Below, piece by piece: positions 55,100 to 63,434 of a stretch of DNA of 64,000 nt; position 1 is the stretch's first letter; every line of letters starts with the position of its first letter. The stretch is taken from NCBI GenBank assembly GCA_910576125.1, contig CAJTHM010000001.1, positions 62,001 through 126,000 of the forward strand, in the 5' to 3' direction. Under the pieces are notes generated by a model. That model was not told the DNA's origin. It did not search any database and saw nothing but the letters and a program-made list of their open reading frames with translations. This stretch comes from Lachnospiraceae bacterium. GTDB taxonomy: Bacteria; Bacillota; Clostridia; Lachnospirales; Lachnospiraceae. Position numbers and translations under genes: made by a program.

Positions 55100-55144
55100 G
55101 CAGCCGCCGGTATTGCGCTCCTGCAATATCCCGCGGCTGCTTTT
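55100..55144 (+). terminator. Terminator of the AraC sensor gene
   Basis: GCAGCCGC (55100-55107) pairs with GCGGCTGC (55133-55140); an inner TATTGC/GCAATA stem extends it, and TTTT follows. It lies between convergent genes. Confidence 0.82.
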
Positions 55145-55173
55145 CTGACCTTTTTGACATTACAACTGTTTCG

Positions 55174-56106
55174 CTATCCTTTCACAGACCCCACTGTCAG
55201 GCCCTGCACGAAATACTTCTGCAGGAATGGGTACAGCAATATGATAGGCCCTGTGGAGACCACGATGGTAGCCATGCGGTAGGCATAAGTGGGAAGGGAC
55301 ACGGAGTTCAGCCCCACCGCCTCCGCAGGCTGGCTGGCCGCATAGTTCACCTGGCGCAGAATCCTCTGGATCAGGTACTGCAGGGTGTAGTACTGGCCGT
55401 GGTTGGAGTCGATGTACAGCAGGCATTTGTACCACTCGTTCCAGTAGCTTAAGGCGTAGAACAGTCCGATGGTGGCAATGCCCGGCAGGGAAATGGGGAG
55501 GATGATCTTGAAAAGGATGATGATGTCATTGGCCCCGTCTATCTTGGCGGATTCTGCCAGGGAATCCGGAATTCCGTTAAAAAAGTTACGCATCAGCAGG
55601 ATGTTCCATGCATTGCAGATGGCCGGGAATATCAGCACCCAGATGGTGTTCTGGAGCATCAGGGTCTTGGTCATCAGCAGGTAGTTGGCCACCAGGCCGC
55701 CGTTGAAGAGCATGGTAAAGTAAATGAACAGCGCCAGCGCGGAGCGGCTCTTGAAGTTCTTCACGCTCATGGCATAGGCCACGGCGCAGGTGAACAGCAT
55801 GGACAGTAAGGTGCCGAACATGGTGATGAATATAGTCACCAGATATGCCTGGGGGATGTCAGAGCTCACTGTCACCAGCCTGTAGGCATCCAGCGAGAAC
55901 TCTCTGGGCCACAGGGAATACCCGTACTGGTTCAGGGTCTGCTCCTGCGTCAGGGAGGAGGACACCACCAGAATGAAAGGAATCAGGCACGCGATGGAGA
56001 ACAGGGTAATGAACAGATAGAAGAATCCGTTCAGAACTTTGTCCCCTGTGGTCATTTTTATCTTTGATTTTGCAGCATATGTTTCATCGGAAATTTGTTT
56101 TGCCAT
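55174..56106 (-). CDS. LplC/YtcP-like sugar permease
   Basis: This 310-aa CUT1 permease has six membrane helices; the first is at about 28-50 (NGFFYLFITLFSIACLIPFI). The EAA loop is SLAESAKIDGANDIIILFKI, and the C-terminus VQGLTVGSVKG is typical of LplC proteins. It starts 25 bp after the partner permease. It is an intact version of the permease that is frameshifted at 20751-21649. The substrate is unknown; neighbouring enzymes suggest a uronic-acid oligosaccharide. Confidence 0.93.
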   Translation of the reverse strand: MAKQISDETYAAKSKIKMTTGDKVLNGFFYLFITLFSIACLIPFILVVSSSLTQEQTLNQYGYSLWPREFSLDAYRLVTVSSDIPQAYLVTIFITMFGTLLSMLFTCAVAYAMSVKNFKSRSALALFIYFTMLFNGGLVANYLLMTKTLMLQNTIWVLIFPAICNAWNILLMRNFFNGIPDSLAESAKIDGANDIIILFKIILPISLPGIATIGLFYALSYWNEWYKCLLYIDSNHGQYYTLQYLIQRILRQVNYAASQPAEAVGLNSVSLPTYAYRMATIVVSTGPIILLYPFLQKYFVQGLTVGSVKG

Positions 56107-56131
56107 ATTAGCCTCCTGAATAAAGTATTTT

Positions 56132-57091
56132 TTAGAATAAAGCGGAATCCGGATCCAGCTTCCTGGTGAGCGCGTTGGTGGCCATGACGATGACGAAGCC
56201 CATGACTGACTGGTAGAAGCTCACCGCCGCGGACTGGCCTATATTCGTGGATTCCACCAGCATGCGGTACACATAGGTGTCGATGACGTCCGTGGTGCGG
56301 TACAGCATGGAGTTGGTCCCCACCAGGTTGTAGATCATGCCGAAATCGCCGTTGAAAATCTTACCGATATTCATGATGAACAGCATGATGGCCGTGGTCT
56401 TCAAAAGCGGCAGGGTCAGGTAGCGGATACATTGGCCCCTGGTGGCGCCGTCCACTCTGGCGGCCTCGAACATTTCCTGATCCAGGCCCGCTATGGTGGC
56501 CAGGTATACGATGGAGCCGTAGCCCGCCCCCTGCCAGATCCGCAGGAACACCAGCAGCGCGGGCCATACGCCGGCGTCCTGATAGAAGTTGATTTTCTCC
56601 AGGCCTATGGAGGTCAGGAAATTGTTGATGAAGCCGTTCTGGGTCTTCAGCAGCGCCTCGCACAGCAGGGCGATTACGGTCCAGGAGATGAAGTGGGGCA
56701 GGATGACTACAGACTGGGTAATCTTTTTGAACATCTTGTTGCCCACCTCCGAAAGGGCGATGGCAATGAAGATGGAGACCACCATGGAAGTCACGATGAA
56801 CAGGGCGTTCAGGAAAATCGTGTTGAACGTGACGCGGAAAAACGCATCCGAGCCGAAGAAAGCCTGAAAGTTCTTCAGCCCCACCCATTCGCTTCCCCAC
56901 AGTCCCTGTGTGGGCTGGTACTTCTTGAAAGCGGTCAGCAGGTAGACCAGCGGGCTGTATGCGAAGATACAGAACCACAGAATGGCCGGCAGGCACAGCA
57001 GACACAGATAAGGATTATGCTTGATGTCGTAAGCCAGTCCCGCCAGAAAGCCGCCTTTTTTCTTTTTTGATTGTTTCGTAGCAGATTTCAT
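56132..57091 (-). CDS. LplB-like sugar permease
   Basis: This 319-aa permease has a lysine-rich N-tail (KSATKQSKKKKGGFLAG) and six membrane helices, with IFAYSPLVYLLTAFKKY at the first loop. The EAA loop is EMFEAARVDGATRGQCIRYL. It is first of the two-permease operon and follows a terminator at 57169-57208, so it probably has its own promoter, which I could not fix. The binding protein is likely the one at 50719. Confidence 0.93.
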   Translation of the reverse strand: MKSATKQSKKKKGGFLAGLAYDIKHNPYLCLLCLPAILWFCIFAYSPLVYLLTAFKKYQPTQGLWGSEWVGLKNFQAFFGSDAFFRVTFNTIFLNALFIVTSMVVSIFIAIALSEVGNKMFKKITQSVVILPHFISWTVIALLCEALLKTQNGFINNFLTSIGLEKINFYQDAGVWPALLVFLRIWQGAGYGSIVYLATIAGLDQEMFEAARVDGATRGQCIRYLTLPLLKTTAIMLFIMNIGKIFNGDFGMIYNLVGTNSMLYRTTDVIDTYVYRMLVESTNIGQSAAVSFYQSVMGFVIVMATNALTRKLDPDSALF

Positions 57092-57168
57092 ACTCTTTCC
57101 CTCTTTCTTTCATAAATGTTAAGGCCTATTTTAGAACATTTTTCCGCAGAATAAAATCCAATAAGTAA

Positions 57169-57208
57169 AGCACCTGCGGCAGAATCAAAATTCATATCGC
57201 CAGGTGCT
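57169..57208 (-). terminator. Terminator before the permease genes
   Basis: AGCACCTG (57169-57176) pairs perfectly with CAGGTGCT (57201-57208); TTTACTT follows on the minus strand. It would end transcripts from the GH28-like gene and the GH31 remnant. Confidence 0.65.
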
Positions 57209-57297
57209 CTCTGTCTTGACGGTTTAAAAGTTAATGGATTGGTATAAAATGTAACAATGACTATGATTCCGGCAGTATAATCCGATAACGTTCCCTC

Positions 57298-57463
57298 TCA
57301 ACTGTGGGAATGCCAGCCGGGCTCCAGACCCAGCACATCCACGGGCCTCTTCTCCTCCCGGAAACCCTGTGCCAGATGGCTGACTGCCTCCTGGTCGCTG
57401 CCCCCATAGGAGCGGTACCATACGCCCTTTCCAGATTCCTTTCGCGATTTTTTCCAGTCCCAT
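57298..57463 (-). pseudogene. GH31-family glycosidase remnant
   Basis: An intact ribosome site and ATG (57461-57463) open a frame MGLEKIAKGIWKG. An extra base in the G run at 57425-57427 then shifts it. The corrected frame goes on VWYRSYGGSDQEAVSHLAQG, FREEKRPVDVLGLEPGWHSH, to a stop at 57298. This follows the GH31 pattern in which a W-x-x-x-x-Y motif, a helix and an R-x-x-P-x-D-V-x-x-L-x-P-x-W strand precede the catalytic barrel. Only about 55 codons remain. It is a decayed gene, and its loss may have changed the locus's range. The rest of the 57092-57486 gap holds only the terminator. Confidence 0.55.
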
Positions 57464-57486
57464 GTTTTTTCCTTTCCTTTTTCTGT

Positions 57487-58878
57487 CTATATTTCATGGA
57501 TATATTGCCGGATTACCGTACATTTTTCCACGATGACGCTTTCCCTTTCGTCCGGCCTTTTTTTGTGGAGAATCCAATCCTCCAACATCAGGTTCCTGAC
57601 ATTCCGGCAATCCAGGAATACCGCGCGGCTCCAGTCAGGATAGTAATTCTCCGAAAAGATTCCCTCTGCCTCTTTCTTCCTGTCCGGCACTTTGGGATAT
57701 TCTGAGGGAATCTCGCTTTTCTTCACGCCGCCAATGGCGGTATAGAGTATATTTTTCAAAATCACATTCTCAATGGGATGATTCTCCTCCGCGTCTATCC
57801 GCATGCCGCCGAAGCGCGGGCTCCCCATACAATCGTCCGTAAAACGATAATGGGTATGCTCCATCTCCCGTTCATCCGTAATCGTCATATCGGATATCAG
57901 GATATTGCGCAGAGTGCCGATTGACGGTATTTCGGTAAGTTCCAGGGAACTTCCATAGTCCTCCGGCTCGAAGCGGTTGTTCAGGAGAATCCACACCGGC
58001 CTGGACACATTTTTCATGGCGATTCCCCGCGCCACGATATCGCAGATTCTGCCGCCCTCGCTGCATTCTATCTTGATACCCTCCCGCCAGACGTCCCGGA
58101 AAGTGCAGTTGGAAATCACTACATTGCTTATGCTGCCGATGGATTTCAATCCGATGCGGATGCCGGCGCACAGGGAAGTGAATTCGCAGTTCACAATATG
58201 CACATCTTCCACCGGGTACTCTTTTGAGGAAGACTGCAGGCACAGATTGTCGTCTGTTCCCCGGATGCGGCAGTCGGACACAAAGACATGGCTGCATCCG
58301 TCAAGATCCAGACCATCCCCATTGTATCTGCGCTCGTTTCGGATGTCAACACCGCGGATCCGGATATCCGTACTGTCCAAAAAAGCCGTGGTCCAGGCCG
58401 CCGCATTGTGGAGCCGGACATTCTCCACGAAAATGTGCCTGCACCTTAGCACGCGTAACAGCATGGGCCTGTAAATGCTTCCCTCGTTGGGAAAGGCCTC
58501 CGCATTGCCGTCAATCCGGCCATATCCCACGATGCCGATATTCTCCGCGTCCGCCGCGAACAGAAAACATCTGTCCAGCGCCTCCTCGTTCCGATAGCGG
58601 TTGTGATGAGTGTCCGTCCCATAGTCCGCGATATCTCCGCTTGCCAGCAGCGTAGCTGAAACCGACACTTCCAGCATCACATTGGACCTTAGATACAGGC
58701 CGCCCGACAAGAATACGCCGCCTGCCAAAAGCACTGTCCCGCCGCCTGCCCGGGCGCACTCGTCGATGGCGCGCTGGATGGCTGCCGTATCCCTGGCGGC
58801 ACCGTCTCCTTTCGCCCCGTATCGCCTTACATCAAATATAACATCCTGTCCTTTTCCGCCTGAATATGATTTATCCAT
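57487..58878 (-). CDS. GH28-like polygalacturonase family protein
   Basis: This protein of about 463 aa has a right-handed beta-helix. The N-terminal VIFDVRRYGAKGDGAARDTA and AIQRAIDECARAGGGTVLLA segments are typical of GH28/pectate-lyase-3 proteins. The catalytic region shows NGDGLDLDGCSHV, then GTDDNLCLQSSSK, then LCAGIRIGLKSIG, matching the N-x-D, D-D and G-H-G motifs of GH28 with a Cys-Ala-Gly change at the last. It could cut galacturonan or a related uronic polymer. There is no signal peptide. The start at 58878 (MDKSYSGG) is favoured; a GTG at 58911 would overlap the esterase stop by 4 bp. It lies next to an esterase and a GH88. Confidence 0.83.
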   Translation of the reverse strand: MDKSYSGGKGQDVIFDVRRYGAKGDGAARDTAAIQRAIDECARAGGGTVLLAGGVFLSGGLYLRSNVMLEVSVSATLLASGDIADYGTDTHHNRYRNEEALDRCFLFAADAENIGIVGYGRIDGNAEAFPNEGSIYRPMLLRVLRCRHIFVENVRLHNAAAWTTAFLDSTDIRIRGVDIRNERRYNGDGLDLDGCSHVFVSDCRIRGTDDNLCLQSSSKEYPVEDVHIVNCEFTSLCAGIRIGLKSIGSISNVVISNCTFRDVWREGIKIECSEGGRICDIVARGIAMKNVSRPVWILLNNRFEPEDYGSSLELTEIPSIGTLRNILISDMTITDEREMEHTHYRFTDDCMGSPRFGGMRIDAEENHPIENVILKNILYTAIGGVKKSEIPSEYPKVPDRKKEAEGIFSENYYPDWSRAVFLDCRNVRNLMLEDWILHKKRPDERESVIVEKCTVIRQYIHEI

Positions 58879-58907
58879 ACAAGCGCCCTGCCTTTCCCCT
58901 GTGCTCT

Positions 58908-60104
58908 TCACAGCATCTCATCCAGGAAGTCGCAGCATTCCCCATACCACTGATGGCCGCCCTCGGGCGTTACATGCGCCAGCCGCTCTTCCTGACCGTA
59001 CAGCCGGTAAGCCTCTCTGATTCTGTCCACCTGCTCCCCGGGCCCTGCGATTCCGCGGTATCCGTTCAGCGGATCCGCAAGGCCATTCTCCACGAACAGA
59101 GGTCTGGGGGCAATCAGGGAACAGATATCGCTGATGTCTCCAAGCCGCCAGAGCCTTGGCGCATAATTGCAGGGACACAGGTGCACATCCAGGATACTGT
59201 CATAATATCCGTGCACATAGCCGCTGACCACCGCTGCCTGCATCCTGTCGTCCATGGCCGCCAGCCACATGGCGTACTGTCCGCCCCCGGAAAAGCCCAT
59301 GCATCCAATCCGTTTTCCGTCTATTTCTTTTTGTTTCACCGCAAAGTCTGTCAGCCGCATCAAATCCCATATCTCCAGGGTCGTCAGGCTCAGGCCAAAA
59401 GCTTCTGCCGTCTGGGCCAGATCCTTGCAGGAGCATCCCAGAGAATCGTCGCCTGGCGCGTCCTCTCCATCTACGGTACCTGGCACAGTTTCCTTATCTG
59501 TGGTTTCCAAAGAAGACGGCGCGAACGCCTTTGCCTCCCCTGGGAGAGGCTCTATCCTCTCCCCATACCCCGGCGGGTCAGGACACAGCGCCACATAGCC
59601 TCTTTTGACAAGAGCAAGGCCGTATGCCTCTTTGGGAGACCTGGACAGCTTCTCCCGGACAGCTCTGCCCGCAGGCACGCCTGCTACGGTGTCCTTATTG
59701 GCTCCGTGCGCCGGAATGGCTATCATTGCCCTGCATGGCTTCTGTGCGGATGCTCCCTCCGGCACCAACATGTAGAAAGGCATGTATACCCGGGGCAGAG
59801 TCTCCATCCGGAATTTATATCTGATATACCCCTCTTCCTCCACACATTCCAGCTGCTCCGCCGGCCAGGGAAAGGAATCCATAGTCCCCATCCCATTCCC
59901 GCTTTCCGGCTGCTTTTCAGGCTTTATCCATCTGGCGCTAATTTCCTCCAGTATGTCAAGCCCCAGCGTTTCTTTCAGCGCCTGTTTAAACTCCTGTTTC
60001 CACTGCGTGATTTCCTCCGGAGTCTGCGCCTGAAACTTATACTGCTGTCCCATATCGGCATACAGATTCTGGAAGAATTTTTTATAAGAATACATCCCGG
60101 CCAT
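58908..60104 (-). CDS. Alpha/beta-hydrolase (acetyl-xylan-esterase-like)
   Basis: This 398-aa protein carries the nucleophile serine in GCMGFSGGGQYAMW (about Ser272) and the histidine in PEGGHQWYGE (about His384); an acid residue in ENGLADPLNG is likely. The N-terminal 80 residues are a helical cap. It resembles acetyl-xylan esterase or dienelactone-hydrolase-like esterases (family CE7/CE15-like or DUF-type), which remove acetyl groups so that glycosidases can work. The start at 60104 (MAGMYSYKK) has AAAGGAG 6 bp upstream; a longer frame adds 14 residues. An acidic stretch near residues 200-225 is poorly conserved. It probably removes ester groups from the polymer handled by the locus. Confidence 0.82.
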   Translation of the reverse strand: MAGMYSYKKFFQNLYADMGQQYKFQAQTPEEITQWKQEFKQALKETLGLDILEEISARWIKPEKQPESGNGMGTMDSFPWPAEQLECVEEEGYIRYKFRMETLPRVYMPFYMLVPEGASAQKPCRAMIAIPAHGANKDTVAGVPAGRAVREKLSRSPKEAYGLALVKRGYVALCPDPPGYGERIEPLPGEAKAFAPSSLETTDKETVPGTVDGEDAPGDDSLGCSCKDLAQTAEAFGLSLTTLEIWDLMRLTDFAVKQKEIDGKRIGCMGFSGGGQYAMWLAAMDDRMQAAVVSGYVHGYYDSILDVHLCPCNYAPRLWRLGDISDICSLIAPRPLFVENGLADPLNGYRGIAGPGEQVDRIREAYRLYGQEERLAHVTPEGGHQWYGECCDFLDEML

Positions 60105-60183
60105 TCCTGTCTCCTTTCTCCGCTGCTGGCCATTCTGCTGATACACAGCTCCCGCTTCGCGGAAGTTCTATCTAATTAGCGGA

Positions 60184-61332
60184 TTACCACAGCAACCTGC
60201 CTGTGCCTTTCACCTTATAGACGGCTTCTATAAAATAATAATCCGCATAGCTCATGGTGAAATGATGTTCCGGCGAATGGTAGGCGCCGCTGCAGTTCTG
60301 CACGATGGCATCGCACCCCTCGCCGAAATCCGCACGGGTCTCCGCTATGGCGCGAAGTATCCGCATTGCCGCCTCCTCATATCTTTCCCGCTCTCCTTCC
60401 GGCATTTTCTTTGCCAGCTCCAGCAGGCCTCCGGCAATCACGCATGCCCCGCAGGAGTCCTCATAGGCCGGCTGAGGCGGCTGGCAGAAGTCCACCGGAA
60501 TAATACCGTTTTCAGGAATGTGCGTCAGGCAGTAATCCGCCACACGCTTTGCCGTGTCCAGGTATTCCTGTTTCCCTGTGTGCAGATAGCTGATCATGAA
60601 ACCATACAGCGCCCAGCCCTGGCCTCTGGTCCAGGAAGAGCCCTCTTTATACCCCTGCCCCCCAAAGCTTCGTACCATCTCTCCGGTCTCCGGATTGAAT
60701 TCCACGATATGGCACGAGGAACCGTCATGCCGGATAAAATTCTTCTGCACAGTGTCCGCATGCATCATGGCAATCTGGCGGAATCTGGGGTCTTTGCTCT
60801 CCTCGCTGGCCCAGTACAGCAAGGACAGATTGAACATGCAATCGATAATGGCCCAGCCTCTGGTATCCTCCTCCAGGTCGTTCCAGGCCCGGATGAATTT
60901 CCCCACAGGGTTGAACCGCCCCGCCAGCAGGTTGGCCGCGTGCATGGCGATTCTTCTGGAGTCCGGGTTCCCGGTAAGGCGGTAGTCCGCCACCGCCGTG
61001 GGCATGAACATGAATCCTACGTCATGGTGCAGGCCGTAGAAATCCTGGAAACATTGCTCCATTTTTTTCTCAGAGACCCGGGCAATCCGGGCGTAGCGCT
61101 CTTCCCCCATATCCTGATATAAAAGCCACATGATGCCTCCCCAGAAGCCATTGGTCCACCAGTTCAGGCCGTCGTCTATGCGCCATTCCCTGAAAGGGTC
61201 TGACCTGTCGTCATAGTCGCCGTTCTCGTCGGTTCTGTAGGGAATCTTGTTTTTGTTTTTATCGCTGACCCATTCCATCTTTTTGCGGATTTTTCCGATT
61301 ATAGTATCCGCCCATTCTTCGTAACGCTGCAT
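60184..61332 (-). CDS. GH88/GH105-type unsaturated glucuronyl hydrolase
   Basis: This 382-aa protein has a six-hairpin fold. The signature GSSWTRGQGWALYGFMISY closely matches GH88, and DTRGWAIIDCMFNLSLLYWA and HDVGFMFMPTAVADYRLTG match the catalytic-Asp regions. These enzymes hydrate the unsaturated uronic acid left by polysaccharide lyases and so complete breakdown inside the cell. Full length is 380-400. The start at 61332 (MQRYEEWAD) has TAGGAGG upstream; the longer frame from 61380 is rejected. Its presence suggests that a lyase acts in this locus; the large protein at 47032 is the candidate. Confidence 0.93.
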   Translation of the reverse strand: MQRYEEWADTIIGKIRKKMEWVSDKNKNKIPYRTDENGDYDDRSDPFREWRIDDGLNWWTNGFWGGIMWLLYQDMGEERYARIARVSEKKMEQCFQDFYGLHHDVGFMFMPTAVADYRLTGNPDSRRIAMHAANLLAGRFNPVGKFIRAWNDLEEDTRGWAIIDCMFNLSLLYWASEESKDPRFRQIAMMHADTVQKNFIRHDGSSCHIVEFNPETGEMVRSFGGQGYKEGSSWTRGQGWALYGFMISYLHTGKQEYLDTAKRVADYCLTHIPENGIIPVDFCQPPQPAYEDSCGACVIAGGLLELAKKMPEGERERYEEAAMRILRAIAETRADFGEGCDAIVQNCSGAYHSPEHHFTMSYADYYFIEAVYKVKGTGRLLW

Positions 61333-61445
61333 CTTTTTCCTCCTATTCCAGTTCCGCTCCTGCCCATCCAGCATCATCACCGGCAGAGGAATTCCTGTCT
61401 ATAGTTCAGCCGGTTATTTCTCTGGGCACTGGTTGGGCAGGAGTA

Positions 61446-63269
61446 CTATATCTGACTGGCCTGCACTTCAAACCAGTCGAAATCCGCATATTTTCCGAAG
61501 CCCGTCAAATCCTGACAGCAGATTCCCACCATGGCCCCGGTGAACCACCCCTCCGTGCAGGCTTCATCTGACAGGAAACTGCCGTTGATGCATGGGCCTA
61601 TCTCCCGCGCAGCCTCACCGCGGAATCCGTAGGAGAACTGCACCTGTGTCCCGCGCAGCGACAGTTTCAGTTCGATATCACGATTCTGTTCTATCGGGAT
61701 ATAGTCTGTCAGATATTCGTACTTTTTGTTCTCCGCTTTCAGCAAAGTGATGCATTTTCCCACATCTTCGTCATGGGAAATGTGCAGGTACAGGTAATTG
61801 TCCGTATCATACAACAAAATCAGCCCTGCCATCTGCTTGAAGACTTCCGGCTCGAACGCCGCACAGCATGCCGCATCCATATGGTATTCCGTCACTCTCC
61901 TGGCAATTAAGGTCTGGGAGAACCGGGAGGCAAGGCCGCTCCGCCCGTACATCCGAAGCCATCCCGGACGCTCCGAAAGGGAGATGTAATGTTCATCCAT
62001 GGGAATCCGCAGGGACTGGTAATCCAGGTGCAGGGCCGGAGCATCGAAGTCGTCCCTTATAAAGCCAGCCTGCTGCGAATCTGCTCTCATGGCTCTGTCC
62101 GCAACTTTATGCTCAGTTCCATAGTCCTGCTCACTTGCTGCCTCTCTGGACAAAGGCCTGTTGTCCAGCGCATCTTCTGTATCTTTCGGTACATCCCCAC
62201 AGCATGACAGTTCCGCCTTTTTTTCGGGCACATTTCCATGGCACGGCTCTTCGGCCTCTTCCAACGGCACATTCCCGCCACGCGGCTCTTCGGCCTCTTC
62301 CAATGGCACATTCCCGCCCTCTGCCAGCTCCAGCCACCCGTCCTCCGTCCAGCGAACTTTCTGTATGGCAGTCTCCCTGCCCAGCATATACCGCCTTGCA
62401 CCGGCAAAGCGCTCCGCATCCAAAGGATTCCGGTCATCGGAAGCCCTGCCGCACAGATGCACCATATACCATTCCCCCTCTGGCGTCTCCACCAAATCAC
62501 AGTGTCCGGCTTTCTGGAGCAGGATATCCTCATGATGGCGGGAGGTCAGGATGGAATAAGCTTCTCCCTCCTGTCTGTACGCATCCTCCGGCCGGTACAT
62601 CTCATAAGGCCCCCAGATATCCCTGGCTCTCTGTATGGTCTGTCCGTGGGCCTCCCCTGTGCCGGTATCCGCACTGAAAAGATAATACCAGCCATTCCGC
62701 TTGAAAATATGAGGCCCCTCCAGAAAGATGCCGTCGGCCCGGTAGATATCTTTGACCGGCCCGGTCATCCGCTCATTCACAGCGTCGAACTCCTGCAGCA
62801 CCAGCCGCCCCGCATATTTCTTCGGCACCCTGTGGTCCGTCACCATGCTGACCATATATTTGCGTCCGTCGTCATCGTGGAACAGCGATGGGTCAAAGCC
62901 GAAGTTGTTCAATGCCGCAGGCTCCGACCAGGGGCCGTGGATGTCCTCCGCCGTCACCAGATAGTTTTCCGTGTCGTACATGTTGCAGTAGAAAGCTTTT
63001 ACCACCGTATAGACCAGATAGAAGATGCCTTTATCGTAAGTCAGGCAGGGCGCCCATATCCCCTGAGAGGGCCCTGCTCCCCGCAGATCCAGCTGGGAGA
63101 TGCGGGTGAGAGGGTATTCTATCAGGTTCCAGTGAATCAGGTCTTTTGAATGGTGGAGGCGCACTCCCGGCCACCATTCAAAGGTGGATGTGGCGATGTA
63201 ATAATCCTCTCCTACCCGGATGATCGAGGGGTCCGGGTGGAAGCCACGCAGGATGGGATTTTGAATCAT
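61446..63269 (-). CDS. GH43 beta-xylosidase/arabinofuranosidase-like enzyme with repeat insert
   Basis: This 607-aa protein has the five-bladed propeller of GH43 (about 1-300). The base Asp is in GFHPDPSIIRVGEDYY, the pKa-tuning Asp in GFDPSLFHDDDGR and the acid Glu in IFLEGPHIFKRNGWYYLFSA. A C-terminal beta-sandwich (about 430-605) resembles the DUF1349/GH43 C2 domain (TDNYLYLHISHDEDVGKCIT). Between them lies a low-complexity linker with three-plus copies of a 13-aa repeat (GGNVPLEEAEEPR). The start at 63269 has GGAAGGAGG upstream. It removes xylosyl or arabinosyl side chains; the true substrate is unknown. It heads the operon GH43-GH88-esterase-GH28. Confidence 0.93.
   Translation of the reverse strand: MIQNPILRGFHPDPSIIRVGEDYYIATSTFEWWPGVRLHHSKDLIHWNLIEYPLTRISQLDLRGAGPSQGIWAPCLTYDKGIFYLVYTVVKAFYCNMYDTENYLVTAEDIHGPWSEPAALNNFGFDPSLFHDDDGRKYMVSMVTDHRVPKKYAGRLVLQEFDAVNERMTGPVKDIYRADGIFLEGPHIFKRNGWYYLFSADTGTGEAHGQTIQRARDIWGPYEMYRPEDAYRQEGEAYSILTSRHHEDILLQKAGHCDLVETPEGEWYMVHLCGRASDDRNPLDAERFAGARRYMLGRETAIQKVRWTEDGWLELAEGGNVPLEEAEEPRGGNVPLEEAEEPCHGNVPEKKAELSCCGDVPKDTEDALDNRPLSREAASEQDYGTEHKVADRAMRADSQQAGFIRDDFDAPALHLDYQSLRIPMDEHYISLSERPGWLRMYGRSGLASRFSQTLIARRVTEYHMDAACCAAFEPEVFKQMAGLILLYDTDNYLYLHISHDEDVGKCITLLKAENKKYEYLTDYIPIEQNRDIELKLSLRGTQVQFSYGFRGEAAREIGPCINGSFLSDEACTEGWFTGAMVGICCQDLTGFGKYADFDWFEVQASQI
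62188..62318 (-). repeat. 39-nt minisatellite in the GH43 gene
   Basis: There are three full copies of a 39-nt unit (62188-62226, 62227-62265, 62266-62304) and a partial fourth (62305-62318). The unit is in frame and encodes 13 residues (GGNVPLEEAEEPR). The outermost copy has drifted most. It lies in the linker between catalytic and C-terminal domains and is likely to vary in length between strains. Confidence 0.8.
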
Positions 63270-63315
63270 GGGGATTCCTCCTTCCGCAATTCTTCTTTTC
63301 TTACACTCTATCATG

Positions 63316-63344
63316 TTGACAAAATTTTTTCTATTTCATAAAAT
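63316..63344 (+). promoter_or_regulatory. Promoter of the third AraC gene
   Basis: TTGACA (63316-63321) and TAAAAT (63339-63344) are separated by a 17-bp spacer, about 90 bp before ATG 63435. The spacer is AT rich. Confidence 0.65.
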
Positions 63345-63434
63345 GTAATCAACTGATATTTTCTGCAATTTTCATCAGAGAACCACAGGATTGCCCGCGG
63401 CCGGCGCACTGCCGCGGAAAAGAAAGGATTTGCC

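Noticed and set aside
57261..57497. 78-codon minus-strand frame
   Set aside because: It mixes the GH31 remnant with another frame; Arg-rich and unlike a real protein.
62188..62318. Frameshift or assembly artefact in the GH43 gene
   Set aside because: All repeat units are 39 nt and in frame, with base differences between copies, so it appears to be a true minisatellite.
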